Shown piece after piece: positions 1-8,366 of a stretch of 64,000 bases of DNA. Numbering within the stretch: position 1 is the stretch's first letter; every line of letters begins with the position of its first letter. The stretch is from contig JAITLR010000009.1 of the NCBI GenBank assembly GCA_031277805.1, forward strand, positions 773,338-837,337, given 5' to 3'. The notes under the pieces are model-generated. The model was given only the letters and a program-made list of their open reading frames with translations. It was not told where the DNA came from and searched no databases. This stretch comes from Comamonas sp. GTDB lineage: Bacteria > Pseudomonadota > Gammaproteobacteria > Burkholderiales > Burkholderiaceae_C. The translations under genes were made by a program, and so were the position numbers.

Positions 1-738
1 GCGGCCGCCGCCAATGACGGCTACACCCTGCTGTTCGGCACGGCGGGCACGCAGGCCATCAATCCCAGCCTGTACCGCAATCTCAGCGAGAAAAGCCTGG
101 ACGACTTCGAGTACATCGCCCTGGTGACCTCGATTCCCAACGTGCTGGTGGTCAACGAGTCCAGGACGCCGGTCAAATCGGTGGCCGAACTGGTGAGCCA
201 TGCGCGCGAGCGCCGCACCGGCATGAGCTATGGCTCGCCGGGCATGGGCTCCACCGTGCATCTGTCGGGCGAGCTGCTCAAGAGCGCCGCCAAGCTGGAC
301 CTGATCCACGCCCCCTACAAGGGCAGCGCTCCGGCGCTCACCGACCTGATAGGCGGACAGATCGACTTCATCTTCGAGAAGATCACACCGGCGCTGCCCT
401 TCATCCAGAGCGGCAAGCTCAAGGCGCTGGCCGTGACCTCGGCCGAGCGCCTGCCGATGCTGCCCCAGGTTCCAACCATGAAGGAAAGCGGCTTCCCGTC
501 CTTTGTCACCGCCACCTGGAACGGCGTGCTGGCACCCAAGGGAACGCCGCGCGCCGTCGTCCAGCGCCTGGAAGCGGCCACACTCAAGGTGGCCAGCAGC
601 CCCGAGTTCAAGGCCCGGGTCGCGGCCCTGGGCGGCGAGCCCCGCCTGCTCGGTTCGACCGCCTTCCGCGACTTCACACGCACCGAGTACAAGCACTGGG
701 GCAGCATCATCCAGGCCGCGAAACTGGAAAAGCAGTAA
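1..738 (+). CDS. Bug/TctC-family tripartite tricarboxylate transporter substrate-binding protein (5' truncated)
   Basis: Periplasmic binding protein of the Bug family, which presents carboxylates or related small acids to a TctAB-type membrane pair or acts as a sensor. The reading frame is open from the first base, so the signal peptide and roughly the first 80 residues lie outside the window. Family hallmarks are visible: NDGYTLLFGTAGT near the visible start, the YGSPGMGSTVHLSGELL stretch, HAPYKGSAPALTDLIGGQIDF, and the LAPKGTPRAVVQRLE segment near the C-terminus. No TctA or TctB gene is seen nearby, which is usual for orphan Bug genes in Burkholderiales. The ligand cannot be predicted. Confidence 0.9.
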   Translation, partial: AAAANDGYTLLFGTAGTQAINPSLYRNLSEKSLDDFEYIALVTSIPNVLVVNESRTPVKSVAELVSHARERRTGMSYGSPGMGSTVHLSGELLKSAAKLDLIHAPYKGSAPALTDLIGGQIDFIFEKITPALPFIQSGKLKALAVTSAERLPMLPQVPTMKESGFPSFVTATWNGVLAPKGTPRAVVQRLEAATLKVASSPEFKARVAALGGEPRLLGSTAFRDFTRTEYKHWGSIIQAAKLEKQ

Positions 739-758
739 GCGCGCCAGGCGCACAGACG

Positions 759-1874
759 CTATAGCCGGTGCGTACGGTCGCCCTGAACAAAGCCCAGCGG
801 CGTCCAGGGCTCCACGCCCTTGGACAGGCCTATGACCTTGAACAGCTCGCCCATCTCGTGCTCCATCACCAGCTTGGAAGCCATGGAGCGTGCCTTGATG
901 CCGACCGCATCCAGCCGGGGCGCAAGCCCGCAGTTGATGAGAAAGTGCGCCTGATTGGTATAGCCCAGCACGTCGAAGCCCGCATCCTGGGCCGCCACGG
1001 CCGTGCCCGTGAAATTGACGTGGGCCGTGATGTCCTTGAGGCCGACCAGCACCAGCGGATCGTTGTCCACCTGATGCTGATAGTGGCAGACCAGCGTGCC
1101 CATATGGCGCTGCTCGTGGTAGTACTCGCTTTCGCCAAAGCCGTAATCGATGAAAAAAGCAGCGCCCCGGGTCAGACGCTCGCCCAGGGTGTGGATAAAC
1201 GCCTCGCCCTGGCGGTGAATTTCGGTCAGAAAATCATGCGGACCACTGATATCCACAGGCGGGCGCAGCTCGCTGAGGCGGTCTTCCCATGCAAATTCAT
1301 CGCCATTCATTACCACGCCGCGCTCGGACCATTGGCCCTTGGTACGCTGCAGCAGCTGCACGGGCATGGCATCCAGCACCTCGTTGCCGATGATCACGCC
1401 TTCCATGGATTCGGGCAGCATGTCCACCCAGCGCACCAGAGACTCATACTTGGCCAGCGCCAGCTTCTGGCGCGCGCGCAACGTGCCCGAGAGATCGACG
1501 ATGGTGTAGCTGCGCGGCAAAGCGCCCTGTGCGGCCAGCTCGTCCAGAATCTGCAGCGCCAACGCACCGGTTCCGGCACCGAACTCCCACAGGTCCTGGG
1601 TCTGCGTTTTTTGTAGCGCTTCCCGCAGCTGGGACGCCACCAACTGGCCAAAAATAGGCGAAATTTCAGGTGCCGTCACAAAGTCGCTACCCGACTCCGG
1701 CATGGCACCGAACTTGGCCGTCTCATTGGCGTAATAGCCCAGTCCCGGCGCATAGAGCGCCAGCTCCATGAATCGGTCGAAAGGCAGCCAGCCGCCCACG
1801 GCGGCAATTTCCTTGGCAATGCGCGATTGCAAGGCGCTCGTTAAACTTGAGGGTTCTGTCGTCACAACCCGCAT
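759..1874 (-). CDS. MidA/NDUFAF7-type SAM-dependent methyltransferase (DUF185, COG1565)
   Basis: A 371-residue protein of the family that includes mitochondrial NDUFAF7, which methylates an arginine of complex I during its assembly. The bacterial role is less certain. Visible marks are YAPGLGYY (residues 41-48), the GSDFVTAPEISPIFG stretch (62-76), the SAM-binding glycine loop EFGAGTG (97-103), and a later FIDYGFGESEYY segment. The length is normal for the family. It is divergent from the SDR gene, with only nine bases between the two start codons, so promoters must lie inside the neighbouring coding sequence or one start is downstream. The start at 1874 is the longest reasonable choice. Confidence 0.88.
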   Translation of the reverse strand: MRVVTTEPSSLTSALQSRIAKEIAAVGGWLPFDRFMELALYAPGLGYYANETAKFGAMPESGSDFVTAPEISPIFGQLVASQLREALQKTQTQDLWEFGAGTGALALQILDELAAQGALPRSYTIVDLSGTLRARQKLALAKYESLVRWVDMLPESMEGVIIGNEVLDAMPVQLLQRTKGQWSERGVVMNGDEFAWEDRLSELRPPVDISGPHDFLTEIHRQGEAFIHTLGERLTRGAAFFIDYGFGESEYYHEQRHMGTLVCHYQHQVDNDPLVLVGLKDITAHVNFTGTAVAAQDAGFDVLGYTNQAHFLINCGLAPRLDAVGIKARSMASKLVMEHEMGELFKVIGLSKGVEPWTPLGFVQGDRTHRL

Positions 1875-1883
1875 TTTCCACGA

Positions 1884-2669
1884 ATGTCCTCACCCACCCG
1901 ACTACGCACAGTATTGGTGACCGGTTCTGCCCGTCGCCTGGGTCGTGACATGGCCCTGGCTCTCGCCCGCGCGGGATGGCAGGTGGCCGTGCATTACCGT
2001 GATTCGCAAGATGACGCTATGCAAACCGTAGCTGAATGCGCAGATATATCAGGCGACAGTGCGGCTTTTGATGCAGATTTCTTTGACGAGGAATCGGTAC
2101 GCTCGCTGGTGCCGCGCGTGGTCGAACGCTTTGGCCACATCGATGCGGTGGTGAACAACGCCTCGCTGTTCGAGCATGACGATGCCCAGAGCTTCAGCTA
2201 TGTGGCACTGGAAGCGCATCTGCGCAGCAACACGGGCGCGCCCATCCTGCTGGCCCAGGCGCTGCACGCCCATATTCAGCAGCGCGTGGCAGGCGGTGAG
2301 GATTCGGCCCAGGGCGCCGTGGTCAATGTACTGGACCAGAAGCTCTGGAACCAGAACCCCGACTTCCTGAGCTACACCCTCTCCAAGGCAGCCCTGGAAG
2401 CGGCCAACACCATTCTGGCCCTGGCCCTGGCGCCGCGCGTGCGTGTGGTGGGTGTGGCCCCGGGCCTCACACTGACCAGCCATATGCTGAGCCAGGAAAA
2501 GTTCGAGACCCTGCACGCCATGAGCCCACTGGGCCGCTCCTCCAGCCCTGAGGACATTGCCTCCGCCGTGTGCTTCGCGCTGGAGAACCGGGCGATGACA
2601 GGAACCACCCTGCTGGTCGATGGCGGCCAGCACTTACAGCGCTTCGAGCGCGATTTTTCGATGATGTGA
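1884..2669 (+). CDS. SDR oxidoreductase of the pteridine-reductase / FolM type
   Basis: A 261-residue short-chain dehydrogenase, likely reducing dihydropterins or dihydrofolate with NADPH. The cofactor loop is TGSARRLG (residues 13-20), which fits the TGX3RXG form typical of pteridine reductases, and NNAS is at 91-94. The catalytic set appears to be D151, Y164 and K168: an Asp where ordinary SDRs carry Ser, with the same spacing as in Leishmania PTR1 (181, 194, 198). The next gene is folB, another pterin enzyme, 31 bases away, which supports a folate or monapterin role. FolM function is an inference from motif and context; a generic SDR role is the alternative. Confidence 0.85.
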   Translation: MSSPTRLRTVLVTGSARRLGRDMALALARAGWQVAVHYRDSQDDAMQTVAECADISGDSAAFDADFFDEESVRSLVPRVVERFGHIDAVVNNASLFEHDDAQSFSYVALEAHLRSNTGAPILLAQALHAHIQQRVAGGEDSAQGAVVNVLDQKLWNQNPDFLSYTLSKAALEAANTILALALAPRVRVVGVAPGLTLTSHMLSQEKFETLHAMSPLGRSSSPEDIASAVCFALENRAMTGTTLLVDGGQHLQRFERDFSMM

Positions 2670-2700
2670 GCGCCGCTGAGGCCACACACCGCTTTTCTCC

Positions 2701-3198
2701 ATGACTTCCATCTCAACATCGCCTGCAGCCCCTGCTACAGGCACGGCCCAAACCAGTGACGCCGAGCAAGGGCAGCCCCGCAGCGTGGGTGTCGTCCCCC
2801 TTGGGGGAAGCGGCGCAGCCGCTCAGGGGGTAACTGGTTCTGGACAACAGATATTGACGCTTACCGGCCTGCGTTTCGACGCAAGCCTGGGCATTCTCTC
2901 GCACGAGAAGAATGCACCCCAGCCCATCCAGGTGGATGCTGAACTCAGCTTGGGCACCCAGCCCCTGGCGCCGCACGACGATGACATTCTTCATGTGCTG
3001 GACTACCGCAAGGTGCGTCAGATCATCATCGACGAGTGCACCTCCGAGCATGTGAATCTGCTCGAGAGCCTGATCGGCAAGCTGGCCCAGCGCCTGATGC
3101 AGCTGCCCGGCGTGCGCGGCGTGCGTGTGAAAATTGCGAAGCTGGAAATTTTTGACGACTGCGAAGTAGCCATTCGCATCGAAACCGGACAATGGTGA
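2701..3198 (+). CDS. folB: Dihydroneopterin aldolase with a repeat-derived N-terminal extension
   Basis: Converts 7,8-dihydroneopterin to 6-hydroxymethyl-dihydropterin in folate synthesis. The enzyme core runs from about residue 51 ([19 protein letters not shown]) to the end. It includes the [11 protein letters not shown] segment and [16 protein letters not shown] with the expected active-site Glu and Lys neighbourhood. About 50 residues precede the core; FolB proteins are usually near 120 residues. Bases 2793-2832, inside this extension, match a dispersed palindromic repeat also found at 54441-54480. No ATG or GTG lies in frame between the repeat and the core, though a TTG at 2854 could start a short form. 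It overlaps ttcA by seven bases. Confidence 0.9.
   Translation: MTSISTSPAAPATGTAQTSDAEQGQPRSVGVVPLGGSGAAAQGVTGSGQQILTLTGLRFDASLGILSHEKNAPQPIQVDAELSLGTQPLAPHDDDILHVLDYRKVRQIIIDECTSEHVNLLESLIGKLAQRLMQLPGVRGVRVKIAKLEIFDDCEVAIRIETGQW
2793..2832. repeat. Palindromic repeat copy inside folB
   Basis: This 40-base stretch matches 54441-54480 with two differences, both in the loop between the AGCGGC and GCCGCT arms. It can fold through CCCCCTT/GGGGG and AGCGGC/GCCGCT pairings. Here it is read in frame as [14 protein letters not shown] within the FolB N-terminal extension. Weaker similarity (GAGCAAG and a GC-rich stretch) extends upstream to about 2760. Confidence 0.85.
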
Positions 3199-4196
3199 AC
3201 CCCATGAATGCAGTAAACGACAACCCCTGGATTGCCGAAGAGGCAGAAGCCGCTGACGCAGCGGCTGCAGCCAACACGGCCAGCGCCGCTGGCGAAGAAG
3301 CCGCCAAGCCCGGCAAGATCAAGATCGAACGCGAGCAGATCAAGCTCGAAAAGCGCCTGTGCCGTGAAGTGGGCAAGGCCATCCTCGACTTCAACATGAT
3401 CGAGGAAGGTGACAAGATCATGGTCTGCATGTCGGGCGGCAAGGACAGCTACACGCTGCTGGACATTCTGCGCAAGCTGCAAAAGCGTGCGCCCGTGAAG
3501 TTCGACATCGTGGCCGTGAACCTGGACCAGAAGCAGCCCGGTTTCCCCGAACATATCCTGCCCGAGTACTTCCAGAGCATCGGCGTGGACTACCACATCG
3601 AAAACCAGGACACCTACAGCGTCGTCAAGCGCGTGGTGCCCGAGGGCAAGACCACCTGCGGCCTGTGCTCGCGCCTGCGCCGCGCCATCCTGTACAAGGT
3701 GGCCGATCAGCTGGGCTGCACCAAGGTGGCCCTGGGCCATCACCGCGACGACATCGTGCAGACCATGATGCTCAACATGTTCTACGGCGGCCGCATGAAG
3801 GGCATGCCGCCCAAGCTGGTCAGCGACGACGGCAAGCATGTGGTGATCCGCCCCCTGTGCTACGTGCCCGAAAAGGACACGACACGCTGGGCCCAGTACC
3901 AGAACTTCCCCATCATCCCCTGCAACCTCTGCGGCAGCCAGGACGGCCTGCAGCGCGTGGCCATCGGCGAGATGCTGCGCGAATGGGAAAAGAAGTTCCC
4001 CGGCCGCATCGAGAGCATGTTCCGCGCCATGGGCAATATCGTGACCACGCACATGATGGATCCCCAGCTGCACGACTTCAAGGGCGCCAAGGCCACCGGC
4101 ATCGCCGACCCGAACGGCGACATGGCGTTTGACCATGAAGAGCTGCCGACCATGGCCGCCCTGCCCGGCGGAATGCAAGTGGTACAACTGTCCTGA
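3192..4196 (+). CDS. ttcA: tRNA 2-thiocytidine(32) synthetase TtcA
   Basis: ATP-dependent enzyme that thiolates cytidine 32 of certain tRNAs using a [4Fe-4S] cluster. The PP-loop SGGKDS is at residues 81-86. The cluster-binding cysteines appear as CGLC (156-159) and C247 in CNLC, matching the C-x-x-C plus third Cys pattern of TtcA. The N-terminal 40 residues are Ala/Glu-rich and probably not conserved. The start at 3192 overlaps the folB stop (ATGGTGA), suggesting translational coupling; an ATG at 3204 is an alternative. A rho-independent terminator follows at 4235-4264. Confidence 0.95.
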   Translation: MVNPMNAVNDNPWIAEEAEAADAAAAANTASAAGEEAAKPGKIKIEREQIKLEKRLCREVGKAILDFNMIEEGDKIMVCMSGGKDSYTLLDILRKLQKRAPVKFDIVAVNLDQKQPGFPEHILPEYFQSIGVDYHIENQDTYSVVKRVVPEGKTTCGLCSRLRRAILYKVADQLGCTKVALGHHRDDIVQTMMLNMFYGGRMKGMPPKLVSDDGKHVVIRPLCYVPEKDTTRWAQYQNFPIIPCNLCGSQDGLQRVAIGEMLREWEKKFPGRIESMFRAMGNIVTTHMMDPQLHDFKGAKATGIADPNGDMAFDHEELPTMAALPGGMQVVQLS

Positions 4197-4234
4197 ACGG
4201 ACTTTTGAACCAAACCCGGACTCCGTAGTCCAAA

Positions 4235-4264
4235 CAAAGGCCCATCTTCATGGGCCTTTGTTGT
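4235..4264 (+). terminator. Rho-independent terminator after ttcA
   Basis: Perfect ten-base inverted repeat CAAAGGCCCA / TGGGCCTTTG with a six-base loop, followed by TTGT. It closes the SDR-folB-ttcA group and lies 15 bases before the lipoprotein start. Confidence 0.75.
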
Positions 4265-4279
4265 ATCGAAAGCATCACC

Positions 4280-4987
4280 ATGAACCTGCGCAACATCTCT
4301 TTTCGCTGGCTGGGCATCGCGGCGTTGACAGCCACGGCGCTGCTGGCCGGCTGCAGCACGGTGCGCGAAGTCAACAGCACGGTGCAGAGCTATTCCTCGC
4401 TGGGCGGCATTCCTGTGCCGCCGACCTACCGGCTGGAGACCCTGCCCTCGCAGCAGGGCCAGATGAGCTTCCCTGCCGTCGAAGCCCAGGCCCAGCAGGC
4501 GCTGGCCCGCGTGGGCATGACACGCGATGATTCGCGCCCCAGCCTCGTCGTTCAGATCAGCGCCGTGGCCCGCTATGCGCGCGACTATGCGAGCTGGCCT
4601 TATTACGACCCCTACTGGGGCCCGCGCTGGGGCTGGGGCATGAGCTATGGCCGCGGCTTTGGCTGGGGCATGGGCGGCGGCATGTTCAACGAGCCGCCGC
4701 TGGAGTACTACCGCGCCGTGAGTCTCGTCATGCGCGATATCAAGACCCAGCAGATCGTCTATGAAACCTCGGCTCAGCGCCAGGATGTCTGGACCGATGA
4801 CCCTGCCATCTTCGGCATTCTGTTCGATGCCGCGCTCACGGGCTTCCCCAAGCCGCCCCAAGGTGCGCGCAATGTACGCACGGTGATCCAGCCGCAGGGC
4901 GTGCAGCAACCTGCACCAGCCCCCGCTCCTGCGGCTACGGCAACGCCCCAAAACAGCCAGCCTGCCGTGGCCGCACCCCCGCATTGA
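4280..4987 (+). CDS. DUF4136-like lipoprotein
   Basis: A 235-residue putative lipoprotein. The signal peptide MNLRNISFRWLG... ends in the lipobox LLAGC, with Cys25 as the lipidation site. The mature part begins with the charged, polar segment STVREVNSTVQ, then a PTYRLETLPSQQ stretch and a Gly/Trp/Tyr-rich patch (YYDPYWGPRWGWGMSYGRG) typical of DUF4136 proteins. It ends in a Pro/Ala-rich tail. The start at 4280 was preferred over the upstream ATG at 4250 because it gives a clean signal peptide and 4250 lies inside the terminator hairpin. The function of the family is unknown. Confidence 0.85.
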   Translation: MNLRNISFRWLGIAALTATALLAGCSTVREVNSTVQSYSSLGGIPVPPTYRLETLPSQQGQMSFPAVEAQAQQALARVGMTRDDSRPSLVVQISAVARYARDYASWPYYDPYWGPRWGWGMSYGRGFGWGMGGGMFNEPPLEYYRAVSLVMRDIKTQQIVYETSAQRQDVWTDDPAIFGILFDAALTGFPKPPQGARNVRTVIQPQGVQQPAPAPAPAATATPQNSQPAVAAPPH

Positions 4988-5085
4988 TTTGCAATCTTCC
5001 ACAGTTGCAGGTCAGCCCGCGTGCTAACGTGCAGCCTCTTTGAACTGCAGCCCTGTGGCCGCATGCAATGGAAAGGATGACCGTC

Positions 5086-5577
5086 ATGAAGAAATTTGCT
5101 CTCTCCACCCTGATCTGCGCGGCTCTGGCAGCCGGTGCCGTCAGCGCCCATGCCAGCGGCCTGGGTGATGCATTGCGCGGCCAGCTGGGCGGTGGCGGTG
5201 CTGCGGAAAGCAGCGGTTCCTCGGGCCTGGGCGGCTTGTTGGGCGGCGGCGCAGGTGGCGGCTCCTCGGCCCTGTCGGCCCTGGGGTTGGGCGGCCTGAC
5301 CGGCTCGGGCACGGCCAGCAATGCGGCCGGCGTCATCACCTACTGCATGAAGAACAACTATCTGAATGCCGACAAGGCCGCCGAGGTCAAGAACCAGCTG
5401 CTGGGCAAGCTGGGCCTGGGCCAGCAGGAGCAGCCCAAGGACCAGGGCTATCAGGATGGCCTGATGGGCATGATCAAGGGCAACAACGGCCAAAGCTTCA
5501 GCCTGGACAAGGTCAAGAGCAACCTCAAGGAAAAGGCCTGCGACTTTGTGCTGGACAATGCCAAATCACTGATCTGA
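5086..5577 (+). CDS. DUF2501 (YjjA-like) exported protein
   Basis: A 163-residue protein resembling E. coli YjjA (DUF2501), function unknown. It has a signal peptide MKKFALSTLICAALAAGAVSAHA, then a Gly/Ser/Leu-rich low-complexity region to about residue 78. The conserved C-terminal part contains YCMKNNYLNADKAAEVKNQLL and the terminal KEKACDFVLDNAKSLI, with two Cys that could pair. Start 5086 is chosen over 5068 because GAAAGGA lies suitably upstream and the signal peptide then starts MKK. It is followed by two stem-loops. Confidence 0.85.
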   Translation: MKKFALSTLICAALAAGAVSAHASGLGDALRGQLGGGGAAESSGSSGLGGLLGGGAGGGSSALSALGLGGLTGSGTASNAAGVITYCMKNNYLNADKAAEVKNQLLGKLGLGQQEQPKDQGYQDGLMGMIKGNNGQSFSLDKVKSNLKEKACDFVLDNAKSLI

Positions 5578-5592
5578 TAAAAAACATAGCAG

Positions 5593-5661
5593 CCAGCGCT
5601 TGAAGGACAAGCGCTGGAGCGCCAAAAGGCTTGCAACCGTGGGTGCAGGCCTTTTTTTCTT
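5593..5661 (+). terminator. Tandem stem-loops with terminator after the DUF2501 gene
   Basis: First a perfect nine-base stem (CCAGCGCTT, 5593-5601, with AAGCGCTGG, 5609-5617), part of the dispersed ATAGC/GCGCTTG repeat family. Then comes a stem from AAAGGCTTGCA (5625-5635) and TGCAGGCCTTT (5644-5654) followed by a T-run, which looks like a functional rho-independent terminator. Confidence 0.8.
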
Positions 5662-5786
5662 GATGGCTGCGCCTTAATGAAGGCCGAGTGTAAAAAGGTC
5701 TGTAACAGCAGACCGGGGTATAGGCAGACTTTGTTTGCAAGACAATGACTGCCTGATAAAACAACCTACGCTGAACGAGCCAAGAC

Positions 5787-6428
5787 ATGCACGCCACGCG
5801 CATCATTGCCATCCGGCACGGAGAGACAACCTGGAATGTCGATGGCCGCATCCAGGGGCATCTGGATATCCCTTTGAACGATACCGGCCTGTGGCAGGCC
5901 GAGCAGGCCGCCCGCGCCCTGGCCGATGAAAGCATTGCCGCCATCTACAGCAGCGACCTGCTGCGCGCCCATGTCACGGCCCAGGCCATTGCCCGCAGCT
6001 CGGGCGCTCCGCTGCACACCGATGCGGGCCTGCGCGAACGCTGCTTTGGCGACTTTCAGGGACGCACCTTCAAGGATGTAGAGGCCAGCCAGCCCGAGGA
6101 TGCCCAGCTCTGGCGCACCCGCAACCCCACCTATGCCCCACCCGGCGGCGGTGATTCGCTGCTGGTGCTGCGCGAGCGTATCTCCAGCACCGTCGACCGC
6201 ATTGCCAGCCAGCATGAGGGCGAGCAGATCGTGCTGGTCGCCCATGGCGGCGTGATGGATGTGCTCTACCGCATGGCCACGCGCCAGGACTTTCAGGCCC
6301 CGCGCACCTGGGAACTGACCAATGCCGCCATCAATCGCCTGCTGTGGACACCCGATGGCCTGTCTTTGGTAGGCTGGGCCGATACCGCACACCTTCAGCA
6401 AGGCAGCCGAGATGAAGCACATTCCTGA
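5787..6428 (+). CDS. Histidine phosphatase family protein (phosphoglycerate-mutase-like)
   Basis: A 213-residue enzyme of the branch-1 histidine phosphatase superfamily. The phosphorylated histidine is in RHGE (residues 10-13), followed by TWNVDGRIQGHLDIPLNDTG, typical of cobalamin-phosphatase/GpmB-like members. The second catalytic His is in VAHGGVMDVLYR. The substrate is unknown; alpha-ribazole phosphate, sugar phosphates or phosphoglycerate are all possible, and no cobalamin genes are seen nearby. Its last 17 bases overlap the next gene, suggesting coupled translation. Confidence 0.88.
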   Translation: MHATRIIAIRHGETTWNVDGRIQGHLDIPLNDTGLWQAEQAARALADESIAAIYSSDLLRAHVTAQAIARSSGAPLHTDAGLRERCFGDFQGRTFKDVEASQPEDAQLWRTRNPTYAPPGGGDSLLVLRERISSTVDRIASQHEGEQIVLVAHGGVMDVLYRMATRQDFQAPRTWELTNAAINRLLWTPDGLSLVGWADTAHLQQGSRDEAHS

Positions 6429-7596
6429 ACATTTGCAGACCCTGGTCGGACAGGCCGTCAAACGCATAGACACCCCCGCCCTGGTCATAGACCTCGACGC
6501 CATGGATCGCAACATGGAGCGCATGGCACGCTTTGCCCGGCAGCATGGCGTGCTGTGGCGCCCACATGCCAAGCTGCACAAGAGCGCGCATATCGCCCAC
6601 CTGCTGGAGCAGGCCGGTGCCTGCGGCCACTGCGTGCAAAAGGTCAGCGAAGCCGAAGCCCTGGCGGAAGGTGGCGTGAACAATATCTTCATCAGCAATG
6701 AAGTCATTGCGCCGCTCAAGCTGGCGCGCGTGGCGGCGCTGGCCAAGGCCCTGAGCGCACAGGGTGGCCGTCTGGCCATTGCCGTGGACTGCGAAGAAGG
6801 CATCACACGCCTGGCCCAGGCCATGCAGGGTGCACAGGCAGGCAATGCGGCCATCGACGTGCTGGTGGAAATCGATGTCGGCCAGAACCGCTGCGGCGTG
6901 GAGCCCGGCGAGGCTGCCGTGATGCTGGCCCGCGCCATTCAAGCTCAGCCAACCCTGCGCTTTGCGGGCCTGCAGGCCTATCACGGCGGGGCCCAGCATC
7001 TGCGCACTGCGCAAGAGCGCAAGGTGGCTATCGAGCAGGTGCTCAAGCTGGTCAACCGCACGCGTCACGAGTTCGACCGCGCCGGCATCGAAATCCCGCT
7101 GATCACCGGCGCGGGTACCGGCACCATGGTCAACGAGGCGGTCAGCGGCGTCTATGGCGAAATCCAGCCCGGCTCCTTCCTTTTCATGGACGCCGACTAC
7201 GCCGCCAATCAGCACGATGCAGCCCAGCCCGTTTTCGAGCATGCGCTCTACGTCAAGACCCAGGTCATGTCGCTGAGCAAAGACCATGCCGTCTGCGATG
7301 CAGGCCACAAATCTCATGCAATCGACTCGGGCCTGCCCCGGCTGCATGCCCTGGCGCCCGAGCATGCGCTGCGCTTTGCCAATGGCGGCGACGAGCATGG
7401 CGTGCTGCACCCAGACGCCGAAGCCGGCAATACCAGTGGCTGGCTGCCCGCGCTAGGCGATACGCTGTGGCTGATTCCCGGTCATTGCGACCCCACCGTG
7501 AATCTGCACGACCATCTGATCGGCGTGCGCGGCGGGCGCCTCAAGGGCGTGGTCGAGCGCATCTTCACCGTGGATGGGCGCGGCGCGCTGACCTGA
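6412..7596 (+). CDS. DSD1-family PLP enzyme (D-threonine aldolase / D-serine dehydratase-like)
   Basis: A 394-residue fold-type III PLP enzyme. The PLP lysine is expected at K54 in RPHAKLHKS, matching the RPHxKxHK signature of D-threonine aldolase and eukaryotic-type D-serine dehydratase. The metal-binding HCDPTVN motif near the C-terminus is also present. EIDVGQNRCGV and GAGTGTMVNE are further family marks. It acts on a D-3-hydroxy amino acid; which one cannot be told. It overlaps the histidine phosphatase gene. Repeat DNA begins ten bases after its stop. Confidence 0.9.
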   Translation: MKHIPEHLQTLVGQAVKRIDTPALVIDLDAMDRNMERMARFARQHGVLWRPHAKLHKSAHIAHLLEQAGACGHCVQKVSEAEALAEGGVNNIFISNEVIAPLKLARVAALAKALSAQGGRLAIAVDCEEGITRLAQAMQGAQAGNAAIDVLVEIDVGQNRCGVEPGEAAVMLARAIQAQPTLRFAGLQAYHGGAQHLRTAQERKVAIEQVLKLVNRTRHEFDRAGIEIPLITGAGTGTMVNEAVSGVYGEIQPGSFLFMDADYAANQHDAAQPVFEHALYVKTQVMSLSKDHAVCDAGHKSHAIDSGLPRLHALAPEHALRFANGGDEHGVLHPDAEAGNTSGWLPALGDTLWLIPGHCDPTVNLHDHLIGVRGGRLKGVVERIFTVDGRGALT

Positions 7597-7605
7597 TCAG
7601 GACTT

Positions 7606-7708
7606 ATTCCATTTCTAAATCATCCGATTACTTTGTCGGCTTCGCTCGCCGTGCTGCAGCACTGTCTTCGCTTCGCCTTCGCGTACTCGAATGATTGATA
7701 AACGGAAT
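7606..7708. repeat. 103-bp element with 22-bp terminal inverted repeats
   Basis: Left end 7606-7627 (begins ATTCCATTTCTAAATCAT) and right end 7687-7708 (ends AATGATTGATAAACGGAAT) are inverted copies with four mismatches in 22. The interior is GC-rich with several CTTCGC motifs and a CTGCAG centre, while the ends are AT-rich. No ORF of its own. It looks like a MITE-like or extragenic palindromic element. Confidence 0.7.
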
Positions 7709-7797
7709 TACGCAAACAAGCCGGGCCGCCGAGGCGGATGCGCAAGAGACATGCCCATAGGACAAACGTCTTGCCCGAGCCCGATTTGCGTCAGTCG
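7709..7797. repeat. Repeat bounded by ACGCAAAC and GATTTGCGTCAGTCGT (copy 1)
   Basis: The segment begins TACGCAAACAAG and ends GATTTGCGTCAGTCGT. The second copy, 22982-23044, has the same ends but a shorter, different middle. The ends are partly inverted to each other (ACGCAAA/TTTGCGT). It sits directly against the 103-bp element. Confidence 0.6.
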
Positions 7798-7804
7798 TAC
7801 CGAT

Positions 7805-8233
7805 TCAATCCCAGCAGACGGACAGCACCGCGTAACCGGCCGAAGGCTCGGGCGCATTGCAGGGCTTGCCATAGGGCCAACCCTCGATGACGCCATCGGC
7901 CTCCAGTCCGTCTATCCATGCCTCAGCCTCGGCAGCGCTGGCCGTGGTGAAGATGTGCACGTTCTCTGCCGGCGGAAAACCCTCGGCAAACAACGGATCG
8001 TCCCAGTCGTAATGCAGGCCGACCAGCACGCGCTCCACATCGGGACGCTGTGCAATCTGCGCAAAACGCGCGTATAGCTCGGCCATGGGCGGGCGACCAT
8101 AACCCCATTGATTGGGCGCCAGCGATTCCTCGTCGGTATTGCCGTCAAAGAACATCGCATAGTCCACCACCGGTGGTGGATCGCAGTCCTGCAGCGCGGG
8201 ATCGGCCAGCAAGGCCTTGAGTTCAGCAAGCAT
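7805..8233 (-). CDS. Hypothetical protein, 142 residues
   Basis: Not recognised. A soluble acidic protein without signal peptide or membrane segment. It has a PPPVVDYAMFFDGNTDEESL segment near the N-terminus, a HYDWDDPLFAEGFPPAENVHIFTTA region in the middle, and a C-terminal AGYAVLSVCWD. Codon use resembles the neighbours, and AAGGAG-like bases (gagact, on the minus strand) precede the start. It stands alone between repeat DNA and the phosphoribosyltransferase. The composition (many Asp, Glu, Trp, Tyr) suggests a folded cytoplasmic protein. No function is proposed. Confidence 0.7.
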   Translation of the reverse strand: MLAELKALLADPALQDCDPPPVVDYAMFFDGNTDEESLAPNQWGYGRPPMAELYARFAQIAQRPDVERVLVGLHYDWDDPLFAEGFPPAENVHIFTTASAAEAEAWIDGLEADGVIEGWPYGKPCNAPEPSAGYAVLSVCWD

Positions 8234-8366
8234 GAAAGTCTCCTCGATCGGAGACGCAGCTTAGCGCACCGCTAGCAAACCCATAGTAGCCAGCGCGCGT
8301 GGCTGCTTATTCTCAATATCAAACTGCCATAAATCCTGGATGTGCAAAGCGTCAGCAGCTATTTAA
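8234..8366. other. Intergenic stretch with a degenerate dispersed repeat
   Basis: No ORF. Bases around 8280-8345 (CATAGTAGCCAGCGCGCGTGG ... ATATCAAACTGCC) resemble, in part, the ATAGC/GCGCTTG dispersed repeat family seen elsewhere in the window. Promoter signals for the hypothetical gene at 8233 could also lie here. Confidence 0.4.

Noticed and set aside
7606..7797. Integron attC site or CRISPR remnant
   Set aside because: No integrase, no series of equal direct repeats with spacers, and no cas genes. The terminal inverted repeats fit a MITE-like or palindromic element better.
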